A stretch of 21,003 nt of DNA from Apostichopus californicus (Eukaryota; Echinodermata; Holothuroidea; Aspidochirotida; Stichopodidae), in NCBI GenBank assembly GCA_020650975.1, contig JAIPMN010000423.1, positions 10,469 through 31,471 of the forward strand. Reading direction: 5' to 3'. Below, piece by piece: positions 1 through 8,827 of the stretch; position 1 is the first letter of the stretch, and each line of letters begins with the position of its first letter. The notes under the pieces were generated by a model, which did no database searches, was not told where the DNA came from, and saw nothing but the letters and a program-made list of their open reading frames with translations. The translations under genes and the position numbers were made by a program.

Positions 1-155
1 ATAAATGCCAAACCGGTCCAAATAATGTCTCTGGATATTTGCTTCAGCTGATTAGTAAAGCAGACTTGTCCGTCAGTACTTCGGTAAATCAGGTCATCAC
101 ACTCTCCAATGAAGTAGTATGAACTGTAGTTACCCTGTGGGTTTCTTGTTTCTTC
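1..155 (-). CDS. Partial coding exon of an unrecognised gene, minus strand
   Basis: Read on the minus strand, the frame is open from an in-frame TAA at 156-158 down to the window edge, 51 codons. It reads like real protein, for example the stretches NYSSYYFIGECDDLIYRS and ISRDIIWTGLAF, with a mix of Cys, Trp and charged residues unlike the AT-driven ORFs around it. A possible acceptor (CCCACAG) ends at 135, so the exon may begin at 134 with GNYSS; its upstream pyrimidine tract is poor, and other AG sites lie between 135 and 155. The exon continues past the left edge. I do not recognise the family. It belongs to a gene on the opposite strand from the receptor gene and pointing away from it. 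Coding status is inferred from composition only. Confidence 0.45.
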
Positions 156-1847
156 TTATTATCTTACAAACGTTGGAACCTTCAGTGGATATAGCAAGCT
201 GCCTAGCAGTGTGCGATTCAAAAAACACATAGATATACTTGAACTTTGTTTTTTAATTAAAAATCCTTCAGTTATCCTAAAAAAATTACGAATAATCACC
301 ATAAGCCACATGGACTGTCTTAAAAACACATTATTTAAATTCGACAATAGTCTGCGGAGAAAGATAACATCCTTTCTTTACCATTTTATTCAAACAATAA
401 ATTTAATGTAATGCTGAGACTGCTAATGAAATGATATAGCGGATGTTAAAGTTCAAACAAATGGGTAGTTGATGTACAGGAATCAACAGTAACCATAGGT
501 TAGTTCGAGGTTAGGAGAACTTATCAAATACTTACTTTAATATATGTCATGGATTACATGGATGGCTTTCAGTAGCAGAACTGTCCCTCTCATATATCTA
601 TACTTAACCCAAAGCACACAAGAAATGATTAATGGCAACAAACCTGTAGCTTACTAAACTTATATCTAATACCAGTGCAATGCCCAAATTCATTTGGCTC
701 AGAACATATATGATGGACTTTTGGCCAAGTGGGCTGAAAGATATGTCAGAAAACCGATTGAAAACTCCCTTACTATAAGTTCATTATCATTTGAACAAAT
801 CACTAACATTCATTTCCACAATTGTTGAAAAACATCTACTCTCTTAGTTATATTTGGATATACCTGTCGCATATATCATGTATTGACGTATCTGGTCATG
901 TCGATGTCACGTGTATACTTTTCCGAGATTTTTCAAGGTCAAGTCGGAGTCAAATCTTCATGCAACTAATACAGCTCTGGGACCCTAACGTTCACTATGA
1001 TTAAAGTTTTTCCCTAACAGCAGAATGCGCTTTTCATTTATAAGTCATATTCAGTATATATACAACACCAAATTAAAAATAATAAAAAGTTTATTTATCG
1101 GTTGTTATTCGATCATAATTCAAAACATCTGAGAGATTTGTTAAATTACTATCGACAACAACTTTGTGATGTCACGATTCGAACGAAAAACAACATGTTG
1201 TTAGGTTTTATTATACCATAGTCAACTTTATTTAATTTGCCATAAATGTTTACTGTGGAGTAGTTGCACATTCCGCTCTAGTTTTGTATTTTTACTGACG
1301 TACTGAATAGGTTAAGATGAATGAGCAATGGGAACAAAATAATGATTACTTGTCATCAAAGCTGTATGAATAATTAGTTTCAATATGGACGAAATATGTT
1401 ATAAATTTACTGCCCTGAAAAAAACTACTTGTACTTACATATCTCAAAATGTTGATTCAGCCAGAGCGCCTCATGTTCTCTGATTATGATGTACTTATGT
1501 GCTCGGGCGATGCTATTGTGCTTTACATGCTGTGTTTAAAGGCGGCAGTTATTCCTTAAACACTACCAGCATCTACCAAGGGTTAAAAAACAGTGTTCCG
1601 ATTGTGGACATAATATGTGTAGCCTATATAGGGTAGTTCTCGCAAAAGAAGAAGGCACGGATTCCCTTTGGTTAAATGCACCCTTCACTATTAGTTTCAC
1701 ATGGAAACAACACTACACACGCTTCATTCTGAGAAAGACTGACAAAGAAAGCAACAGCAGGGATGACAGCGACAAATGTCTGCTCAATTCAATACATGAA
1801 TCTGACACCAGTAAGGTATCCCTTGATTTGTGGAGGATTCACAAGCA
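156..1847. other. Intergenic / 5' flank of the receptor gene, no gene seen
   Basis: AT-rich sequence with only short chance ORFs. It lies between the minus-strand exon at the left edge and the first ATG of the receptor gene, so promoters for both divergent genes could sit here. I see no convincing TATA box or other fixed element. An 86-codon frame at 1615-1875 runs into the first Ig exon in another frame, but has no family resemblance and is probably 5' leader sequence. Confidence 0.4.
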
Positions 1848-2226
1848 ATGGCAGCGAAGATTACTTTTACTTTAACTGTATCCTCGACTTATCTTGGGAG
1901 AATTTTCATGCTCGTTTTTCTGAATAGTTACAGTATAATTGCATCGAGAATTACCGTATTGGACAACTGCACACATGTGTGCTACGTACCTACTTCATCA
2001 TCCATTGAACTTCCATGTGCACTGTCCGGTGGAGAGATTGGCAGATGGTTACACAATGGACAACTTATAATAGAAAACTTTGTTTATGTCAGAGATCCAT
2101 GTAAGGACACCGTTGAAATTTATGAGAACAACACACTCCATATTAAAAATGTATCACTTTGTCACGAAGGAAACTTTACTTGCAAAGTAAGTGGAACAGA
2201 AATACCATACGTGATACAAGTGGAAG
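1848..2226 (+). CDS. Receptor pseudokinase gene, exon 1: signal peptide and Ig domain 1
   Basis: The first ATG after an in-frame TGA (1824) is at 1848 in a good context (G at -3 and +4). A GTG at 1830 lies in the same frame but is not needed. Residues about 18-33 (GRIFMLVFLNSYSIIA) are hydrophobic and suit a signal peptide. A V/I-type Ig fold follows: Cys57 in IELPC, Trp67 in GRW, and Cys112 in NFTC preceded by LHIKNVSLCHEG, which replaces the usual D-x-G-x-Y-x-C. Four N-glycosylation sequons (N40, N94, N101, N109) and extra cysteines (41, 45, 85, 105) fit an extracellular domain. The exon ends at a strong donor (AAG|GTAGGT) in phase 1, the usual phase for Ig exons, and joins in phase to 3769 or to 4789. 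An upstream non-coding exon cannot be excluded. Confidence 0.72.
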
Positions 2227-3768
2227 GTAGGTTGGACGAAAATATATTTTAAAGTTTGAGTTACATAACGTTGGTTTATTTTATTAAAATTATTAAAATT
2301 TTTAAAGTTAAGTTGTATGTCAGCTTGAATAGTTGCTGAGTATATTAGGAAAACAAGCAAAGCAGAGAGGCAAGAAAAACGTTTCGAAAATTCACTAGTA
2401 AAATAATTAAACTCTGAAACTTATACTTTGAGATTTTGATTCGCAAAGATTTTAAAACACAACCTCGTATGCTTTGCATTTGGTGAGAAATATTACATAT
2501 TTCACACCTTTTACGTCCCTGATATGACAATCTCTGGCTAACTCCATTAAGAGCAGATATAAATTCAATTCCCAGTTTGGTGAGTACAGGAAGGAAATTT
2601 TAAGAATTGTTATGAACAGTATTAAATAGGTAAAAACGTTTCCTGTTTGTCTAATGCATAATAGCAAGATTCTTAACAGTATATGGTGCTTCGGATGTTA
2701 GTGGGCTACCAGCCTTGAAGCTATAAAAAGTCGGCGCAATACTTTTCATATTCTGATTGTTTAAAAAGAACTGAGCTGTCAGTCAATCTTACCTGCGAAA
2801 TAACGGACAAGGGGTGCGGCATTGAATGAACATACATATTGTTGTCCCACTAGTATTAAGCAACAACAAATTAACATAAAATACAAAGTGATTATTTAGT
2901 ATAAAGAAATGTGAAGCTGCTTCACTAAAAAATTAACAACATTACCATATAATAGTGACAACGTGAAGTACGCTCAATGACTAACGGTCCTATATTTATA
3001 ACATTGATTATGTGTAGATATCGTACATTTATGACTACAAAACCCATCTATCATGGCATTAACGACAAAAAGTGTCCGTTTGTTGGAATTCTCAACACAG
3101 ACTAAATGGAAGTATTGGGCGGGCAACGGGGACATTCATTTGGGGAGGGGCTATCATTGGGACTGCGTTTACATGTTGTAGATTGCTTGCTAGATTAAAT
3201 ATATATTGCACTTCTTAAATAACTGTACAACATTCATGTTACATTTCCAAATCAAACTTTATTCCGCTTTGATGTTCAAAATTGACGGAAAGATCGTTGA
3301 CTGGTTTAACGTATAGAAAGAGCATTCCCAACAAAATAACGTTGTTAATAATAATATTATTGACATTGAAAGAATTTAAAAAATTCAAACATCAACGTTT
3401 CCCTTCGCCCCGAAGTAAATTATACATCTGCATCAAATGGAAGTGGGAACATCAAATTCTATAATAGCACTTGAAGGTAGCATTGTACTACAATACGTTA
3501 ATAACTGTTAACAACTACATACTGTGGTGTAAAATCCAATTACCTTTGTGGGGGAAGGTTAAGAAGCAATCTTTACAAGTTATTGTAACTTTTTACATCT
3601 AATAAATCCAACTATCTTACTCTGTAGCGAATACACACAAGCTTATAAAAGTTGACATATTAGTGCTTCATTTCACACGTCAAAGAGTGTTCTTTTAAGT
3701 AAGTTCTGTTGTATCGCCAGTCTTCACAAGTTATGTCACTACAAGTCTACAGCTTATGACTCCTGCAG
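2227..3768 (+). other. Intron 1, holding a possible dead Ig exon
   Basis: AT-rich intron between the first and second Ig exons. Apart from the short Ig-like relic at 2783-2850 I see only chance ORFs. A 60-codon frame at 3282-3464 has no domain signature or splice context. Confidence 0.5.
2783..2850 (+). pseudogene. Possible Ig-domain exon relic with TGA at the invariant Trp
   Basis: After an AG at 2781-2782, phase-1 reading gives VNLTCEITDKGCGIE followed by TGA (2827-2829), then TYILLSH and TAG. The pattern LTC...IE(W) is that of Ig strands B and C, where the tryptophan normally sits 11 to 15 residues after the first cysteine. A single G-to-A change of TGG would give this stop. The entry phase (1) matches the outgoing phase of exon 1. 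There is no A strand before it and no F/G strand after it, so it is at best a fragment. It could also be chance; the match is only 15 residues. Confidence 0.25.
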
Positions 3769-4057
3769 TCCTCATTCAAGCAAATTCCAAACATGATGAC
3801 ACGAGATACGTTGAAAACAACCAAGAAGTTCGACTAACTTCTTGCACTATCCTTAAAAGTAGATCACTGGTTACCCTGACATGGCTGATAGTGAAATTGG
3901 GCTTCCTTATATATCAAACAACTGTTCATTAGCAAGGGAAAACGACGTAAAAGTGTATTCATCTTACTCAGAGCAACTTATAAAGACACTACTTGCATCA
4001 GTAGTCGTGGACCTACTTTTGATGAGCAAAGTGACATAATATATGATAATCGTCAAG
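3769..4057 (+). pseudogene. Receptor gene Ig-domain-2 exon with two frameshifts
   Basis: The acceptor CTCCTGCAG (ends 3768) and the donor CAAG|GTAAAC (4057) bound 289 nt. Entry in phase 1 gives VLIQANSKHDDTRYVEN, then EVRLTSC and VTLTW (B strand Cys and C strand Trp). The Ig-like reading then moves to another frame (SEIGLPYISNNCSLA, then ENDVKVYSSYSEQ), and again near 3976 to a third (YKDTTCISSRGPTFDEQSD), which leaves in phase 1. Each step corresponds to one missing base, so the ancestral exon would have been 291 nt (97 codons), a normal Ig exon size. The Ig identity rests on Cys, Trp, Cys and the strand pattern. The shifts mean this copy cannot encode the domain as it stands, unless they are assembly errors. 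Skipping the exon keeps the frame from exon 1 to 4789, since both ends are phase 1. Confidence 0.6.
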
Positions 4058-4788
4058 GTAAACTGGTAAACTCTTCAATATTTAATAACATAGCATTGTA
4101 TTGTCAACTTCCTGACGAAAAGTAAGTAACATCATCCATCAATCGACCATTCCACCAACGAATCAAACCAACAACAAATTAGTCACACAATCAATAGCAA
4201 TACTTTTAGTTATTATTAAGTTGATTATATAATAGCGGAACATTTTGGATGACATCTACAAGTTAGCTTAGTTAACAGCATTAACAATCACATAGTTTCA
4301 AAATATCTTGTTGATCATATTCAAACTATTACGGGTTGCAGTTAGGAACGTCCTAACCTTTCCATTCGACGAAAGTAGTTAAGAATATGGCTAGCCACCT
4401 TCTGCAAAGTAATGCCGATAGTCAAAATGCAATGCTTATGGTTAGTTATCGACTATGTTCCCTCCATCGATATAATTTGCGGAGCAATTGCGGCTAATGT
4501 TATATTTTTTTGTGGAAAATCAGCGCTTTTTAAAAAAACAGGAATCTTTTTTAAAATACCAGAAAATCAAACTTGGGTTAGTTTAATCACCGATATTTAT
4601 TTCTCCTTATTAAAGAAAATTTTATATATGGGTTATGTTGGAAAAAATTGAAACACATCACTGGTCTACTGACACTTTAACAAAAAACAGTCGGTGAATT
4701 AGTTGTTAGATTTAACCAGCAATATTGTCAAATATATAGTATGACTTTTAGAGTGATATTGCACATGGTGTTGGTACTTCCTCCACAG
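4058..4788 (+). other. Intron between Ig-2 and transmembrane exons
   Basis: AT-rich. A 79-codon frame at 4412-4651 has hydrophobic stretches but no flanking splice sites or family resemblance, so I treat it as chance. The last 40 bases form a pyrimidine-containing acceptor (CTTCCTCCACAG). Confidence 0.5.
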
Positions 4789-5007
4789 GTGGCAAAACAA
4801 ATTACACTGAGCACAACAGTACTGCGAGTACCTTCCGGACAAATACCTCCGAGAAGGATAATAGTAATTATCCGACAGTTCCCATGCGGCAGGATAAAGA
4901 CCGAAATCTATCCGGTGTAACGAAATCGCTCTTAATCATAGTAACATGTGCAGCTTCCTTCACGATGTCTTTCGCATGCAGCTTTGGTTACTATCATCAT
5001 AAAATTA
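4789..5007 (+). CDS. Receptor pseudokinase gene: stalk and transmembrane exon
   Basis: This 219-nt exon has a clear acceptor (CCTCCACAG) and an excellent donor (A|GTAAGT), and is phase 1 at both ends. It reads as a Thr/Ser/Asn-rich extracellular stalk (NYTEHNSTASTF, TNTSEKDNSNY) with N-glycosylation sequons. A charged segment (MRQDKDRN) precedes a 22-residue hydrophobic helix starting at SLLIIVTCAASFTMSF. The helix ends with GYYHHK, basic residues typical of the cytoplasmic side of a type I membrane protein. The layout extracellular Ig, stalk, single helix, basic stop-transfer is that of receptor tyrosine kinases. It joins in frame to either exon 1 or the Ig-2 exon. Confidence 0.75.
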
Positions 5008-5190
5008 GTAAGTTCAAACATTTACACTTCTTATTTGTATGTGTTACGTGATAAATAGCACATGATACTGAAGTCGTAATGTATATTTACCTTCAAGAAA
5101 CCGATCAAGAGATGCATTAAATATTATAGATTAGATAATCATAGCGCTCGATTTTTACTGGTCAGTAATCTCTTTCCATTTTTGCTGCAG

Positions 5191-5215
5191 AGTCACGTTT
5201 TGACGTTGAGAATCA
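5191..5215 (+). CDS. Candidate 25-nt juxtamembrane microexon
   Basis: A tract CCATTTTTGCTGCAG precedes it and GTGAGT follows. Entering in phase 1 from the transmembrane exon it reads KSRFDVEN and leaves in phase 2. The basic start suits a segment just inside the membrane. It is too short for family evidence, so it rests on splice sites and phase only. Confidence 0.35.
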
Positions 5216-5280
5216 GTGAGTATTTCAACCAGTATATTCTCCATAAAAAACTTGTGTACATTAACTAATTATTGCAATTT

Positions 5281-5378
5281 GTGATTTATTATTCGATACA
5301 CGATCATCTATAATTGAGACGAAAGTTGCAAAACGAATACTTATTTAACAAAAATATTTGATGTTGTATACTGACCAG
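5281..5378 (+). repeat. Diverged direct repeat, copy 1 (partner 5992-6086)
   Basis: The segment starting GTGATTTATTATTCGATAC resembles GTGTTTTATTACTCGATGC at 5992. Both go on to a shared CAAAACGAA and CTGACCAG at nearly constant spacing (offset 711 at the start, 708 at the end). This is a duplicated intron segment, with the minisatellite between the two copies. Confidence 0.6.
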
Positions 5379-5580
5379 TTACACGCACAAGCCTCGTTAA
5401 CATTCAACATATTTACGATTTTATAGTATATCATTTTATTGGAGAATTGCGTTTGACGTTAGGCTGTAAACACTACCGTGTTCAAAGCATGTCCGTTCAA
5501 ACTTCATATTGTGCTACGTTGTTAATATACAATTCCGTTTCAATACTTTGGACCGAACCCTGATCTTTATGATTTTCACT

Positions 5581-5711
5581 TTGTAAGATAGAACAATATA
5601 CATCTAATGACTCACATTATGAGTTATTTATATTCTTTTGTTTGTTTCTCTATTTGTAAGATAGAACACTATACGTCTAATAATTTACATTATGTGTTAC
5701 TTATGTTCTTT
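5581..5711 (+). repeat. Two-copy 72-bp tandem duplication
   Basis: TTGTAAGATAGAACAATATA (5581) recurs as TTGTAAGATAGAACACTATA (5653), followed in both by a CATCTAATGACTCACATTATG-like stretch. The period is 72 bp with several substitutions. It directly abuts the 49-bp minisatellite. Confidence 0.75.
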
Positions 5712-5714
5712 CTT

Positions 5715-5950
5715 GATGGCGTTAATTGGATGTACCATCACTGTAGGAGCCTGTATGTTGTTTAATGGCGTTTATTACATGTACCATCACTGTAGAAGCC
5801 TGTCTGTTGTTTGATGGCGTTTATTATATGTACCATCACTGTAGGAGCCTGTATGTTGTTTGATGGCGTTTAGTATATGTACCATCACAGTAAAAGCCTG
5901 TATGTTGTTTGATGGCGTTTATTATATGTACCATCACTGTATGAGCCTGT
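5715..5950 (+). repeat. 49-bp minisatellite, about five copies
   Basis: Copies begin at 5715, 5764, 5813, 5862 and 5911, each exactly 49 bp apart. Each reads GATGGCGTTTATTATATGTA, then CCATCACTGTAGGAGCCTGT, then ATGTTGTTT. Copies differ by a few substitutions and the last is partial. Copies abut without unique spacers, so this is not a CRISPR array. It lies inside the juxtamembrane intron of the receptor gene. Confidence 0.9.
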
Positions 5951-5962
5951 CATTTATTTCAG

Positions 5963-5984
5963 ACACTTTTGCAGGGGTTCCTAC
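5963..5984 (+). CDS. Candidate 22-nt juxtamembrane microexon
   Basis: TTTATTTCAG precedes it and GTATTC follows. Entering in phase 2 from 5215 it completes a Gln and reads HFCRGSY, leaving in phase 0, which the next exon needs. A second AG at 5973-5974 would give a 10-nt version in the same frame. It overlaps nothing repetitive but lies between the minisatellite and the second copy of a duplicated intron block. The donor is weak. Tentative. Confidence 0.3.
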
Positions 5985-5991
5985 GTATTCT

Positions 5992-6086
5992 GTGTTTTAT
6001 TACTCGATGCACGGTAATCTATTGTTGGTATGAATTCTACAAAACGAACAGGATTGAGAAGTGATATTATATTCACAACTGACCAG
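5992..6086 (+). repeat. Diverged direct repeat, copy 2 (partner 5281-5378)
   Basis: Second copy of the intron block described at 5281. The shared words are TTTATTA-TCGAT, CAAAACGAA and CTGACCAG in the same order and spacing. Confidence 0.6.
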
Positions 6087-6253
6087 GAACAAACATCCTA
6101 TATTTGAAAAGAGCTGTAGGAAACACGCATTAAAATGATATTATGAAATCACACCGAACAAGCAGCACATTCGTTTCAAATATTACATAATTTTAAAGTT
6201 ATAACATTTCACTTAAGACTTTTGACCTTCGATACTATGTAAACCAATATCAG

Positions 6254-6337
6254 CCTCAAATTATGCCAGCAAAAATTGATGTTTATGGTCGTTTATTAAA
6301 TATACCATCACAAATGGACAGCAGACCACCACTCAAG
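6254..6337 (+). CDS. Receptor pseudokinase gene: juxtamembrane exon
   Basis: 84 nt, phase 0 at both ends, bounded by ATATCAG and a strong donor CAAG|GTAGGC. It reads PQIMPAKIDVYGRLLNIPSQ then MDSRPPLK, 28 residues with no stop. The IDVYGRLLNIP segment with its tyrosine resembles juxtamembrane regions of receptor kinases, where such a tyrosine can be a docking or phosphorylation site; that role is inferred. The proline-rich end runs on in frame to the next exon. Confidence 0.6.
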
Positions 6338-6508
6338 GTAGGCCTTTTAAATGTTGATCACATAATGCATTATCAATGAACTGTGTAGCTTAAAATAACC
6401 GTTTTATTCATGTGAAGCCCTCCAGCTTTGTTCCCACATGGTATAGAATCTATTGTTCTTGAATTAGTTCAAATGCAAGGAATTGTACCTCAAATGGAAG
6501 CTGATTAG

Positions 6509-6550
6509 GCGCCGAGTCTCTCTAAGTTTAGTCCGGAAGATGTACAACTG
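6509..6550 (+). CDS. Receptor pseudokinase gene: short exon leading into kinase beta1
   Basis: 42 nt, phase 0 at both ends (GATTAG | ... CTG|GTATGT), reading APSLSKFSPEDVQL. FSPEDVQL is the type of segment that comes just before the first beta strand and glycine loop of tyrosine kinase domains. The following exon should therefore hold the glycine-rich loop, the beta3 lysine and helix C, but I cannot find a clean version of it before 8828. Confidence 0.55.
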
Positions 6551-7024
6551 GTATGTTAAATACCAGGCATAGGAATGCTTAGGTATACTACAAGGCAACC
6601 CTTTCTGATTAACACTATAATGGTTTCAATATCATCGCTAAAACCATATCAGGGAAATTATTATACATCGAGTAACATATTGATTTTTTGTCAACTAAGT
6701 TGATGAATGTGCAGGAAGTAGCTTTTACATTGCTGCATGTTTAATCTAAAAACAAATCCCTCAATTATAGTTTGTGGTGATGTGTTCTAGAAATGTTCTT
6801 CCTCATGTTTTAGTTGTGACACGCAAAAATAAATAATCTGAACAACATCATCGATGTCTAGGGACTAAACGTCTAGACAGCTGTCAACCAATAACGAGTG
6901 TAGAGGGACACTCTTCATTACATCTTAGGCACGGAGAATGACAATAAACACACCAATCCCCTCGTTCCGCTTCCTACGTCTATCCACTTACCTAATTTTA
7001 TTTAACAATCCGCATATCTCTTAG

Positions 7025-7243
7025 CAGTGGTATAAGTTAAGACATGTCTGCCTCAGCCAGACCATGAAAATCAGCCAAAATGACAACGTTTACTGCCTAT
7101 TTAATCGATTCCCTCAAAGGGGTTCGTTAGACGATAATATGTCCCACTCGCTGGAAGGGGTAGATGGCTCTGTCCCCTGCCCTTCTCTACACATATGTTT
7201 AGCCTTCCAATTGAAGCTCAGGCTCTACAACAATAAGTATTAA
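7025..7243 (+). other. Open frame of unknown status in the N-lobe gap (72 codons, no ATG at start)
   Basis: After ATCTCTTAG the frame is open for 72 codons to a TAA at 7241-7243. A possible donor (GGG|GTAGAT) at 7159 would leave it in phase 0. The first part reads QWYKLRHVCLSQTMKISQN, then DNVYCLFNRFPQRGSLDDN, then MSHSLEG. GSLDDNM is faintly kinase-like (helix C or hinge wording), but no landmark residue is in place. It could be a strongly diverged N-lobe exon or chance. Confidence 0.15.
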
Positions 7244-7700
7244 TAATGTCAGTACATATAACAAAATAATACAATACTACCAAGCATCATTTCTTGTATA
7301 TTACTTCACCCCTCTCTCCTGTCCAACAGATGTTGCACAGGTACAAGATTTTTACACTTTCTGAGACTTAGCGCACAGTTTGAAACTGATGAGCATTTGG
7401 TAACCACGTTACATATTGCAGTTTTTGAAAGTACGTGTTGAAAACAAATATAGAAATATCATGACTTTTTCATCCAGTGCGTTCTGGAGAATAATCCTGT
7501 ATATTGTTGTGCACGTTTACTTAACAACTGCTGTAGGGTTTATGCAGGGTATATGGAAAACATCCTTTATTTTAATATCATATTGTCTCTGTATTTGTCA
7601 ATTGGTAAGATTTCACCACTTTATAATTTAACATCGTAATGTTCAGTCACTTTCTGGGTTCTTCGAGTTAAAGATAAAAAGCAATAATTACGGTCACTAA

Positions 7701-7838
7701 GGTTTATATTATGTTGATGACGATTACATTGAAGAATATTTATTGGAAAAGAATTTAACATACGAATTTAACCTATTGTTGAAACATCACCGTTCAAAGT
7801 TCAACTTGTTAAAGTACATGCATGTCACGATGCGGGAA
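7701..7838 (+). other. Open frame resembling helix C to beta4 of a kinase N-lobe
   Basis: Between TAA codons at 7698 and 7839 the frame reads GLYYVDDDYIEEYLLEKN, then EFNLLLKHHRSKFNLLKYMH, then VTMRE. The part LLKHHRSKFNLLKYMHVT can be laid against the usual helix C-beta4 wording (xLLxxHxNLLxLxGVC), and PHYIYQEF of the next sure exon would follow naturally. There is no donor in the phase needed (1) to join 8828, and the frame ends in TAA. If related, it is broken. Weak evidence. Confidence 0.2.
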
Positions 7839-8116
7839 TAACAATCGTGTATGGACTGCTGGACAGTTCAAAGAGAATATGGACAATAGTATTCCATTTC
7901 GAGATTGAGTAGTTTACAACGAAATTGAAATGAATATGTGGACTTCCTAGTTGGTATTAATGATATCAGTTGACCATATGTTCACATATGGTCGCTCTTG
8001 TCTATTGATACTCTGACCTTAGCTTACGTCGCTAATTATTCCACAGTCAACAATGAAAGTGACAATAATGACTGTCACTTAGGTGATACTTGCTAACTCG
8101 TCAGAGTACTACTCAT

Positions 8117-8478
8117 AGGCGTAGGAGCCCAATGTTATTGGGGAGGGGGGGGGGGCTGTAACGACTGGCCCGAAAAATATAACCAAACTTTTTCCACCCG
8201 TTAGTGTGCATATCATATAGGCATGCATCAGTTATTACATCGCATGCCAATAACATACAATCGTTTTCCCTGTTATAACCCTTCCATATTGGTTATAATT
8301 ATTGGGGAAGTCGTTACAATAATAAAGATAAGAAAAATATAAGTTTAACCATTGAAAAACACATTGCAAACTATTTTTCTTTCAGCAGGTGCCCGAAAAA
8401 TTGTCAGCATATTGCCCGAATTTTCACAACAAATTTGGTTGGGGGCTGCAGCCCCCCAGCCCCCTGCATCCTACGCCT
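8117..8478. mobile_element. MITE-like element with terminal inverted repeats and TA flanks
   Basis: AGGCGTAGGA at 8117-8126 is matched by its reverse complement TCCTACGCCT at 8469-8478. Both ends continue into G- or C-rich tracts that pair loosely (GGGGGGGGGGGCTG against CAGCCCCCCAGCCCCCTG). TA dinucleotides at 8116-8117 and 8478-8479 are possible target duplications, which would suit a Tc1/mariner-type non-autonomous element. No transposase frame is inside. A related end occurs at 15853. Confidence 0.7.
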
Positions 8479-8827
8479 AATAGTTTGACCTTATTGGAGC
8501 TCTAAACATGTATCTTATTTATTTACTGTGTCATGAGTACAATAAGCTCTTACATGTATGATATGTGTGTTGATAGATTGCATTTTGAAAGGAATAAAAT
8601 CTTAAAGTTTAAACTTATGATAGACATCGATTCCTTTTGAGCTATTGACTTTCTTTAAAAGAACAAAATATTGCCTCATACAAAAAACTGATGGTTATAT
8701 AACTTTAATCCTACTTGAGTTGTAATTTGTTAATTCTTCATATTACGGTCTAAAGATATCTCCATACTGCAACTAGAAAAGCATTTTCAATTTATATGTA
8801 ACGTATGTTGCTGATTTTTATCCGCAG

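Larger units (their letters stand above)
6551..8827 (+). other. Region expected to encode the kinase N-lobe, unresolved
   Basis: The exon before leaves in phase 0 and the exon after enters in phase 1, so at least one exon is missing from my model here. I see no glycine-loop (GxGxxG) or VAVK-type motif in any frame. Weak candidates are an open frame at 7025-7159 and one at 7701-7838 (separate entries). Two others are a 183-nt phase-0 frame at 7422-7604 with a good donor (TTG|GTAAGA) but only hydrophobic, non-kinase content, and a 36-nt phase-1 frame at 8047-8082. The MITE at 8117-8478 also lies here. The N-lobe may be badly decayed or lost. Confidence 0.4.

Noticed and set aside
822-1004. 60-codon plus-strand frame
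   Set aside because: No domain; chance frame in non-coding flank.
1615-1875. 86-codon plus-strand frame just before exon 1
   Set aside because: It overlaps the Ig1 exon in another frame, shows no domain, and reads as 5' leader sequence.
4412-4651. 79-codon plus-strand frame with hydrophobic segments
   Set aside because: It lies within the intron before the membrane exon, has no matching splice sites, and its hydrophobicity comes from T-rich codons.
5715-5950. CRISPR-like array
   Set aside because: The 49-bp units abut with no unique spacers, and the context is an animal intron.
7422-7604. 183-nt phase-0 frame ending at a strong donor, considered as the N-lobe exon
   Set aside because: The translation is mainly hydrophobic (FWRIILYIVVHVYL, SFILISYCLCICQL) with no kinase landmark. 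Only the donor is good.
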